A stretch of DNA of 64,000 nucleotides from Ulota crispa (taxonomy: Eukaryota; Streptophyta; Bryopsida; Orthotrichales; Orthotrichaceae). The notes under the pieces were generated by a model. It ran no database searches. It had not been told where the DNA came from and worked only from the letters and a program-made list of their open reading frames with translations. This document shows, piece by piece, positions 14,401 through 22,500 of this stretch. The first letter of the stretch is position 1. Every line of letters starts with the position of its first letter. The stretch is from NCBI GenBank assembly GCA_963920765.1, contig OY987251.1, positions 4,652,501-4,716,500 on the forward strand, in the 5' to 3' direction. Made by a program: the position numbers and the translations under genes.

Positions 14401-17400
14401 TTTTAAACATTGAGAAAGCATTTGCCATGTTCAATGATCTCATGAGGACAAGTTAAGCAACTAGAAAGCATTCCTCTCCTAGCGAGCTTGGCCTTGTCCA
14501 TATAAGGTACCATTGTTGCTACTAATCTTTAGATCATCAATAATGAGGAGCTGGCAACATGCACAAATATGGTACTTTTTGCATGAACTTTGGGTGCCTA
14601 AACGGGAACATAAAAACTGGAGATTTTGCACACATTTGGTAGATGGTATATTGATTCTAGAATGCATTTTTCACTAGCACAAAGACTAAAAACATAGTTA
14701 ATCCTTTGCAAGGAAGCTTTTTAGATGGACAGAGGGAGTAACTACCTAACCCTTTGTTACCAAACAAACTCCCTTTAAGATCAAGTTTTTTTTTCCTCAT
14801 GATAATTTCTTATGCGGAGAGAGAGTAGACATCTCTCTCCCTATTCAATGATCAATGGCCTTCATAGCCAAGTTTATGCTTTTACATCCAACTTGTTATT
14901 TGAAGGCTAACTAAGTGTATGTAAGCTGCAACAGTCATGTGGAAATACCTTGATGGAAATTTCAGTAAAATTACCGAACATAACAAGATTTTTTTGCTTT
15001 TTTGCTTTTTCCTGTTGGCAGGTGCTTGGTGATTTGGTGGAAAGCATTGCAGGAGCTGTTGCAGTGGATACTTGCTTTGACCTGGACAAAGTGTGGGCGG
15101 TCATGAAGCCCCTGCTGGAGCCAATTGTGACTCCAACCACTCTGGACATGCATCCGGTGACCGAGCTTGAGGAGTTTTGCTCTGGAAAAGCTTACAACCT
15201 CAAGTGCTTTGATCAAAATTCCAAGGATGGACGTACCTCTACAATTAGATACGAGGTATGCTATGTCCTATTAACCCAAAATTTTCTGCAACTTTCTGGT
15301 TTTTAGACTTTTTTACCATTTGACTCATTCTTATTACGTACAAGCAAACAAAAACATTGCCATGTAGTAATAGTGGCTTACTAAACTCTAAACGGCAGGG
15401 ACGCAAATTGGACCGCATATGTAGCACTTTTGAGTGGGTCGCTTGGGGACTTTGTTTGTTTAATTTTCATTTATTTTGTTAAGTTTTTTTATCAGCACAT
15501 GTAATGCTTTTCGCTGGTTCTCTGATGATTGTATAAAATTTCACCCTCTGTGCTTTTTATTTTATGTTGCCGTAGGTTCAAATCACTGAGGAATTAAGCA
15601 TTGATGGAACATCATGCCGTCCGAAAAAGAAGATTGCTAAAAAAGATGCTGCTGCCAAGGTCTTAGCAAAGCTCAAGGTAAAGCTACATAGTTTAAGTAA
15701 CCAGCTTCTGCATATGACATTCCCTTTTATGTAAATAGATTACAGCTCAATTATACCGTAAGAATAAGCTCATAGTTTTTTGAACATTCATTATTATTTC
15801 ATTGCTGTTTGGAAAGCAAGTAGATTAAAGTTGGGGTTTATTTTCTGTTACAGACACAGGGGTTTAAGGAGAAGTTTGGAAAACCCATCATCAAGTTTGA
15901 AAAGAAACTTGAGACCAGTGAAGCATTGGTTAGCCCACCAATAGCCAAGGAATTCCAGCAAAATTTTCCAGAGAAAAATGTTGTGGAACTCTGTACCAGG
16001 GACAATGAGTCTGGTGATGACAATCAGGTCAGACGAATTTAAACTCACTGATATCCATTTTCAACTTGAGTAAATTATTTATTTTTGTTTTTGTTCCTTT
16101 ACAAAAAACATTAAGCTCTACATTGAAAAAGAGATTGTTTTTAATGTTTACAGATTCAAAGATGCGAAGCGGAACTGGGAAAGGAAAGGGTAAACTCGGA
16201 GCCTGCAGTAGCAGTACCAGCAGCTCTGGTGATTCCACCAATTGTAAATTGTAAACCATTAGTTCCACCGGGAAAGGCTAAACCTAGTTTTCCTACCCCT
16301 TGTACCAAAGACAAACAACCTAATAAGGTTCTGCAGCAAAATACTCAAGGTAGCATAGAAAAAGTACCAAAGGATGGGTTGATCAAAAAGACTGAACTCC
16401 CACCAAAGGAACAAAAGTTCACCACCAAGCTCGAATTCTCCCCTTCAACAACACGCTTGGAACCTGTCACAGAAAATGGGGGTGAATTACACCCAAAGTT
16501 AGACTTGAAGAGGAAGGTTGTTACTAGTTCTGACAAAAAATCCAATACAAAGTCGAAGTTTTTCTGGTCACAAGAGACGGTTGTGCAAGCTCCAACAAAC
16601 AACTCAACAGGTGAACGCACATTACCGACACCTTTCTCCAATACTTTTTTTTTATCTGTCGGTACTTCTCAAAGATTCTGTTAGTAATGTTGGTGAAGAA
16701 TTACTCTATTGTTGACCGTGCTAGTGTTGTGATGAAACAGAGTTGCACTCCAAGAGGTGTAAACCTACTGACGAGGCCATGGATTTGCTGAACTTTTGCC
16801 CCTGGATTGGAGGCTTTTCATCAGGTATTATTGTTTCCTGATTCACTACATTTTGCATTGTATCCAATTGAAAAGGTATGCATTTGTTTGGAATATTACT
16901 CAATTGAAAAAGTATGCATTTGTTTGGAATATTACTCAATAAGGTAGGATCGGAGCAGGCTCTAAAATGGAGCACCTCCTCAAATGTACTCTATTTGTAC
17001 ATATTGTTTTTCATAGCCCTTCAACAATGTACAATTTATGTACATTTGAGGAGGTGCACCATTTTAATCAGAGAGCCCTATGGCCTTCCACTTCAAAATG
17101 TCATAAGTAAGCTTAATTCCACAAAGTTCCAGAAAATATGAAACAACTTGGGTTAGATGCCAATTCTTCTTGTCTTTCAAGGAAAATTTACTGAAAAATA
17201 TTTCAAGAAGTTTCACCTCCCCAAAATTCAGTTTCAGCCCTTAGATGCTCCGTTCATGAGCCTCCTACCTTAGAGCTCACTGGAGAGATAGCTTTGGAAT
17301 TTACAACAGAAAAAAACACAAAGGCGTTTGCTACTTTGAAGAGCCTTTTAGGGTTGAAAGTTGTACCGTGTTGAAATGCTTGCAGAAAGTTTTGTTCAAA

Positions 17401-18439
17401 CGTCGATGTCCATGAAGAGCTCTGTCGAGGTGTTGCTACCAGCGAAGGGACTCTCACCATCTCCCCAAATTGCAAGAAAACCAGTCCCAAAATCAAAGCT
17501 GTCTGGTATTTCTGCAGCAGCAGCCCAAGGGACGAAGGGTGTGAGCAAAGCAGCGACCAATTGTCGGCAGGTTTTGAATGATATCCGCATGAAGAACAAG
17601 TGGTGTAATCCAGTATTCAAGTTGATGAACGAAGAGGACATCTCTCATGTCCCCCCAAGGTTCGTTTCCACTGCTAATCTCTCGCTGCAGAAAATCAGAG
17701 AAAATTACGAAAGAAATAACGCTGTTTTGAGTGTTTTTGCTTGACTATCTAGGGGTTTAAGCATTTAGGGTTTAAGGGTTTAGGTTTGTATCCACTGCTA
17801 ATCTCTCGCTGCAGAAACTCACAGAAAATCACGAAAGAGACGCTGCTGGGTATTTTTGCTTGACTATCCAGGGGTTTAAGCTCTTAGGGTTTAAGGACTT
17901 GGGTTCGTTTACACTCCTAATCTCTCACAAAAATTCCGAGAAAACTATGAAAGAAACGACGCTGTTGAGTGGTTTTGCTTGACTATCTAGGGGTTTAAGC
18001 TATTAGGGTTCAAGGATTTAGGTTCGTTTCCACTGCTAATCCCTCGCTGCAGAAACTCAGAGAAAATTATGAAAGAAACAACGCTGCTGGGTGTTTTTGC
18101 TTGACTATCCAGGGTTTATGCTTTTAGGGTTTAAGGATTTAAGTTCGTTTCCACTGCTAATCTCTCGCTGCAAAAACTTAGAAAAATTTATGAATGAAAC
18201 TATTGGGTGTTTTTGCTTGACTATCCAGGGGTTTAAGCTATTAGGGTTTGGTGCACAATTTCTGAGGTTAAGTTGTGTTGCGGTGTTGCAGATTCAGGTT
18301 CTCCTTGATAGTGGACACGGGGAGAGAGAAGTTTGAATGCCAAGGAGAGGCCAAGGCGGACAAGAAGCAAGGAATGGAATCGGTAGCGTCAGCAATGTTA
18401 ACTGTTCTAAAGCAGAGAGGCGTCACCGGAATGCCGTGA
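2493..18439 (+). CDS. DCL: Dicer-like RNase III endoribonuclease (DCL2/DCL4-like), 28 exons
   Basis: Cuts long dsRNA into small RNAs for silencing. Exons read in phase: 2493-2686, 3369-3552, 4163-4276, 4596-4730, 4887-4965, 5075-5139, 5287-5421, 5724-5876, 6036-6174, 6711-6813, 7057-7252, 7573-7733, 8148-8366, 8598-8866, 9001-9278, 9847-10397, 10512-10615, 10807-11117, 11397-11606, 12597-13124, 14018-14302, 15022-15255, 15576-15677, 15854-16027, 16154-16610, 16741-16824, 17386-17659, 18298-18439. Total 5880 nt, about 1959 residues. An in-frame TGA 21 nt upstream fixes the start. Domains: helicase with Walker A TGGGKT (Lys about 89) and DECH box (about 193-196), TAS motif, helicase-C ending [11 protein letters not shown]; dimerisation domain about 595-690; PAZ region about 900-1020; RNase IIIa with Glu1150, Asp1154, Asp1284, Glu1287; RNase IIIb with Glu1379, Asp1383, Asp1475, Glu1478; dsRBD1 about 1515-1583; dsRBD2 about 1880-1955. 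All catalytic acids are present, so it looks functional. [16 protein letters not shown] and RSASVNNE resemble DCL2, but two dsRBDs resemble DCL4; the exact clade is unsure. Odd: a long Lys/Pro-rich linker of about 295 residues between the dsRBDs, and a middle Gly in Walker A. Confidence 0.93.
2680..3335 (+). repeat. Tandem duplications filling Dicer-like intron 1
   Basis: Six tandem copies of a roughly 100-120-bp unit, marked by six GCAAAAGAA motifs near 2761, 2873, 2991, 3090, 3213 and 3311. Each unit is a CT microsatellite, then TGCTGC with T-rich sequence, TTTTGCAAAAGAAA and GGAGCAATTGAG. Four units also begin with a copy of the exon 1 donor context (CCTCGGAGGTAATCTCACC and variants), so the 5' splice site is duplicated along the intron. 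The real donor at 2687 is chosen because the frame joins Arg65 to the helicase exon. Confidence 0.9.
3747..4053. mobile_element. Mutator-like MITE, copy 1 (Dicer-like intron 2)
   Basis: A 307-bp foldback with ends GGGAAAATTTCATGGATACC and its complement. It is flanked by a 9-bp duplication, ATGATTTTT at the left and ATGATTTTA at the right. Internal segments such as TTTTTCAGAAATTACACAAA recur in the copies at 11681 and 25529. The 9-bp duplication with long inverted repeats is typical of Mutator-like elements; the superfamily assignment is inferred. Confidence 0.85.
4405..4560. repeat. Dispersed intronic repeat, copy 1 (intron 3)
   Basis: A stretch beginning near TTCTGAGTACAAAAATACGC and continuing past TTGGACAGGC and GTCCAATATGATAACCATG. 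It is matched, with gaps, by intron 7 near 5472. The ends are unclear and the class is unknown. Confidence 0.55.
5472..5595. repeat. Dispersed intronic repeat, copy 2 (intron 7)
   Basis: Matches the intron 3 repeat: TTTTGAGTACAAAAAATACG at the left, then GAATTTTTTGAGAGTTCACT, then GTCCAATATAACTACCATG. It is shorter than the other copy because of internal deletions. The class is unknown. Confidence 0.55.
6193..6609. mobile_element. Stowaway-like MITE, copy 1 (Dicer-like intron 9)
   Basis: A 417-bp element flanked by TA on both sides, with ends CTCCCTCTGTCCCTCTAAG and GGGAGACAAAGGGAG. The terminal CTCCCTCTGTCC closely resembles the Stowaway consensus of plant Tc1/mariner-derived MITEs. The body is shared with the copy at 14332 (for example ATCATCAATAATGAGGAGCT and GCAACATGCACAAATATGG). 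Confidence 0.9.
7801..8035. mobile_element. 235-bp MITE, copy 1 (Dicer-like intron 12)
   Basis: Ends GGTAAATTGG and CCCAATTTACC form inverted repeats flanked by TA on each side. The internal sequence (CATATTACAAAAAAACAAGC, GGTGGAGTACAAAATGGTCC) is nearly the same as in the copy at 23673, inside the neighbouring ALF4-like gene. Non-coding; the TA target suggests a Tc1/mariner-type source. Confidence 0.85.
9555..9757. mobile_element. Foldback element in Dicer-like intron 15
   Basis: Two arms of about 70 bp in inverted orientation. The left arm carries TTTAGAGACCTTGATTTAG, GAACCACAAAGAAGG and CAATTGAACAACGCCC; the right arm carries the complements (GGGCGTTTTTCAATTG, CCTTTGTGGTTC, AAAGTCTCTAAATTCAAG). 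The loop is about 60 bp. In pre-mRNA it could form a long hairpin. I see no clear target duplication. Confidence 0.75.
11681..11995. mobile_element. Mutator-like MITE, copy 2 (Dicer-like intron 19)
   Basis: A 315-bp relative of the element at 3747, flanked by an exact 9-bp duplication TATTATTTA on both sides. The ends GGTAAATTTTGATGGATACC and CCATCAAATTTTCCC are slightly diverged. It lies in a 990-bp intron that separates two halves of the RNase IIIa domain. Confidence 0.88.
14332..14738. mobile_element. Stowaway-like MITE, copy 2 (Dicer-like intron 21)
   Basis: A 407-bp element flanked by TA, with ends CTCCCTCTGTCCCTCTAAA and GATGGACAGAGGGAG. It aligns along its whole length with the copy at 6193, in the same orientation. 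The terminal repeats are closer to each other here than in copy 1. Confidence 0.9.
16942..17270. mobile_element. AAGGTAGGAGGCTC-family MITE, copy 1 (Dicer-like intron 26)
   Basis: About 330 bp with a left end AGGTAGGATCGGAGCAGG, a right end GAGCCTCCTACCT, and TA on both sides. It has an internal inverted pair, GGAGCACCTCCTCAAATGTA and TACATTTGAGGAGGTGC, then TTTCAAGGAAAATTTACTGA and ATTCAGTTTCAGCCCTTAGA. These blocks identify five further copies at 20102, 31197, 42631, 53723 and 54343. Confidence 0.88.
17660..18265 (+). repeat. Tandem duplications filling the last Dicer-like intron
   Basis: Five tandem copies of a roughly 120-bp unit, starting near 17660, 17783, 17902, 18021 and 18142. Each runs from GGTTCGTTTCCACTGCTAAT through CTCGCTGCAG, TTTTTGCTTGACTATCC and GGGGTTTAAGC to TTAGGGTTTAAGGATTT. 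The first copy begins exactly at the exon 27 donor (CCAAG, then GTTCGT), so the 5' splice-site context is repeated. The TTTAGGG-like segments resemble plant telomere repeats. Confidence 0.9.
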
Positions 18440-18530
18440 AAAATGAAGAGTCTTCGGTAGATGACGGTTTAGGTCTCTCCACAATTGCAGATCACTTCCA
18501 ATCACCACTTTGTTTTTTGTGGCAACTCAT

Positions 18531-18736
18531 ATTGCCATGACGACGGTCACTGTATATTTGAAAGCCCATTTTGTAACAGACTTTTTACTGAATCTCTCCA
18601 AGGTTTAGTTTTTTTGGTACTTATTTTCTAACATTGCCATGACAACGATCACTGTATATTTGAAGCCCATTTGTGACAGATTTTTTGCTGAATCTCTCTG
18701 AGATTTAGTTTTTTGGTAACTTACTTCTTTTCTAGC
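18531..18736 (+). repeat. Two 102-bp tandem copies in the Dicer-like 3' flank
   Basis: Copies begin at 18531 and 18633 with ATTGCCATGACGACGGTCAC and ATTGCCATGACAACGATCAC and stay colinear to the end. They lie just past the stop codon and are probably within the 3' UTR. Confidence 0.85.
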
Positions 18737-18890
18737 ATCTGTGGTTCCAAGGATTCTCTTTGTGCATGGCGACCGTTTAGCTATGAATGTCCACCGCCAA
18801 GCATCCTCTCCGAACAACTCAATCAGAGGTTTTGCTTGTAACGTTTTGGTAGAGGAAAAAATGCAAGAAGCCAAAAGAGAAACGAGCAAC

Positions 18891-18952
18891 AAAACCCTTA
18901 AACCCTAAACCCTAAAAACCCTAAAACCCTAATCCCCAAACTCTAATCCCCG
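18891..18952 (-). repeat. Interstitial telomere-like CCCTAAA tract
   Basis: Reads CCCTTAAACCCTAAACCC, then variants CCTAAAAACC and CCCTAAAACCC, then CTAATCCCC. The unit is the plant telomere heptamer with length variants. About six degenerate units are present, so it is a short interstitial tract and not a chromosome end. Confidence 0.75.
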
Positions 18953-18982
18953 CTCACATCTGTCTTCAAAGAAGCGGTACAT

Positions 18983-19160
18983 ATTATAACAGCGTTCTTT
19001 AAACGGGCAAAAAAAATCGCAGGATTACTCCAAAAAATTCCTGCTGCTAAAAAAATGTAAACTTGTCAGTGCTCAATTTGAAAATTTTAGCGTTTTAGCA
19101 GTGCTTTTAGCCACTTGTGCTCAAATTGAAAAATCATATTTTGAGTATCATTGGGAACTA
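18983..19160 (-). mobile_element. CAGTGATCC-family repeat, inverted copy
   Basis: Starts with CAGCGTTCTTTAAACGGGC and ends near ATTTTGAGTATCATTGGG. It matches, in reverse orientation, the two copies in ALF4-like introns at 19637 and 20968 (shared CACTTGTGCTC, TTTGAAAATTTTAGC). It lies between the Dicer-like and ALF4-like genes. Confidence 0.65.
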
Positions 19161-19566
19161 CGTAACAGAGAGCACAGCTTGAGCTGTAGAAGAGCTGTGC
19201 CCGAGGAGTCATAAGCCAAATTCCAAGCTGTTTCTGCACAAACTTTCTTTAGAAAAACTTCAGAGAAAAATCAAACAAGAATCTTCAGGATATCGTGGAC
19301 AAGAAAAAATGTACAACGAGGGGGATTGTGAGCAACAACAGACGCTAGAAAAATTTGACACCAAACGTTGCACTCCAGAAAAAAATGCTTCACAAGAACG
19401 AGTGCAGCTGTTTGAATTAGTTACGAGTCAACGAGGACTAGTGGCTTCTTTTTTTACCAATTTGCGAGACAAGCTCTGTGTTTGTTTGACCGTCGTCTTG
19501 CTTGATCATGTTTGTGTTTTGACACCCCGTTTATGACGAGTATTGTTTTATTAGTTTGAGCTGGCG

Positions 19567-22500
19567 ATGGCGGCAATCTCTCTCTCGGAGCGATTGCAAC
19601 AGGCTGCCGATCGCTGCTGCCAGGTACGTAACCAGTGATCCCCAAATATGATTTTGCACTTTTATAGCACAAGTGGCTCAAAAAACTGCTTCAAAAGCCT
19701 AAAATTTTCAAATCTAACACTGGAACGTTTACATTTGCATGAAAAGTTTGTTAGCATTCCTGCAAAATTTAGCCAGTTTAAAGAACGCTGTAACGTAACC
19801 CATTATTTTGCCTCGAAAACTCCGCTTTGTGTTCATTGCTGATCTGGTGGGCGGAGGATTCAATGTTTGGGGTATTGGTGGGAGGTTTGTCAGGATGAGG
19901 AGGGGTTTGAGGCAGCGGAGATTTCCACGCGGGCGTTTTTGAATCTGCTTGAAAGCCCGCTCCACGATCAAGAGCGCAAGCAAGCGTCGCCAGGGAATTG
20001 GCTTGTTGAGTGTGAGCAGGCGTTACAGCAGGCTGGAGAACTGTTGGATCCATCTGCTGCTTCTTCTTCTCCCTCTGGCCTGGTAAGTCCATTGCTTGCT
20101 AAGGTAGGAGGCTCATGAATGGAGCATCTAAGGGCTGAAACTGAATTTTGGGGAGGTGAAACTTCTTGAACTATTTTTCAGTAAATTTTCCTTGAAAGAC
20201 AAGAAGAATTGACATCTAACCCAAGTTGTTTCATATTTTTTGGAGCTTTGTGGAATTAGTTATAAAATTTTGAAGTGAAAAGGCCATCGGGCTCTAAAAC
20301 GGTTCACCTCCTCAAGTGTACTCTGCTTGTACATTTTTGAAACCTATGAAAAACAGCATGTACACATGAAATACATTTGCGAAGGTGGACGGTTTTTGAG
20401 CCTGAGCGGAATATGAGCCTCCTACCTTAGCTCATTGTGCTTTGCAACCTACCCATCGTTTTTTTTGCACCTAGCAGCTATTTTTCTATTTTTTTTATTT
20501 TTTTCAAGGTTTTCATAACTGGACTTTAAACCCCTTTTTCATATGATGGGAGCTGCTGGACTTTTAGGTGCAGCAGCTCATTTATGTGCTATTCATGGTG
20601 CAACTGTTGGAAATAATTCTTTATTTGAAGATGGTGATTGCTGCAAATGCATTTGGTGCTTTTTAATCCAAATCAATCTGAAGAGACTTGTTATATTGTT
20701 ACATTAAATCGTTTTTGGTCTCAAATTTTTGGTGTAGCATTTTCTACTACATTGCTTGGGTTTAACTGGGCATGGCGTGCCGCAGGTGCTATGTGAGAAA
20801 ATAGGGCTGGAGCTTCCAAAAGTGGTGGTGAAGTTTGTGAGCTTGTCTCAAAAGTGTCAAGACCACTGTCTGAGCATCGTTGAGACCTTGGCGGAGAATG
20901 GCAACCCTCGTGAAATGTTCGCAGCTTTCATGGAGGTAGAGTTCCTCTTCATAAACAATCCCTGAGTGATCCCCAAATATGATTTTCACTTTTAGCACAA
21001 GTGGCTAAAAACACTGCTAAAAAGCTAAAATTTTCAAATTTTACACTGGAAAGTTTTCATTCTTTTTAGCTGCATGAAAAATCTGTTAGCATTCTGCGAA
21101 ATTTAGCCAATTTAAAGAACGCTGAATCCCTCTCAACTTCTCTCTCTCAATTCCTAGCTTTCTGAACCTGGACTTGAAACCTGTGACCCCTTGAGCGATG
21201 GATGGTGTGAGCTTGCTTGTTGTGCAGGCGTTGAACATTTATACGGCACCCCATACTTTGATCTGCTGCATTCCTCTCGTACAGGGACTCACTTTGGGTG
21301 AGCTCACTGAGACCTCTCTCTTTTTATCGACGTTTTAACAATGCTTTGGAAATGCCAGATCAGTAAAAAACCGATGATTTTCAAGACTCGCTACAAGGGT
21401 CTAAATCTAAGTTTTTGAAAACTAATGAGTTGTAAGACTCGCTACAAAGGTCTAAACCTAAAATTATGTTCAAACTTGGTGTTAGGAGGGGTATTAGCAA
21501 TATGAATGCAGTCTAAAAGTGTGTCCAAATGCATCTAGTTTTCCTTTGCTACCACCCTTCTCAAAACCAAGTGTGAACATACCCTAAGTTTTTGAAAACC
21601 AATGAGTTTTAAGACTCGCTATAATGTTTTAATGCAAGTAATGCAAGTTTTTAAGTTTTTATGCAGCGTTTGCTCGCCTTCAGAGGCGGCAGTCTCGGTT
21701 TTTCCAAGAGGCGAGTGCAGGGCTGGTTGCTTTAGTTCGTCTGACAGCGCTGCAAGATGATGATGATGAAGAAGAAGCAGAAGAAGCGGAGACTTTGATA
21801 GAAAACTTAGTAGTAGTACCTCCGGAACAAATTCATGCTGCAATTCTGGAGAACATTGTGCAACTCGCTCAGGTTGTCAGAGAAATATGCGATGCTGTGA
21901 ACGTAAGCTTTCCATGGCCTTGAGTGGTTTCTCTCGTTAGAATGGTTTGTGTTTTTCAAATTTTAAGCTGTGTGTTTTGACTTACTTGTAGTGTGGTTTC
22001 TTATTCTAAAAGAGGATTCCAACGCAGTAAGTACTTGTTACTTGAACATTGTATGAATGAGTTTTCAATGTTGGGTGAGTAGGTTTGCTATCTTCAGCTT
22101 TTGTGCATTTATGACTTACTGGTTTTCTACGGGAAAGGGTTCATTGTCGACGTTGCCAATATTGTGTTTTTTTATGTATGGCTCAAGGTGTTGGGGGTTA
22201 TTACTGCAGGTTGACGAACAGCGTGTAGATTTTCAACGAAGACTTGGAATTTTTGCACTGCAGATACTGGTGAGTTACTCATTTCTCTTACTTTTGAAAG
22301 CTGTTGTGAATCGGCAAGTGTTAACCCTTGGTTTTCACTAAAATTTTGTGTTCATTGAGTTGATTAGGTCCGTTTTTTTAACCCTAAACTCAACTTACCT
22401 GGGTTCACGGTTTTCGTTGCTGAAAATTTAGTCTTTCTTTTGCGTGATTGCAGGGCATCACTGGAGAGAAGATTGCTCGACCAGAATGCGAAGTGCCAGC

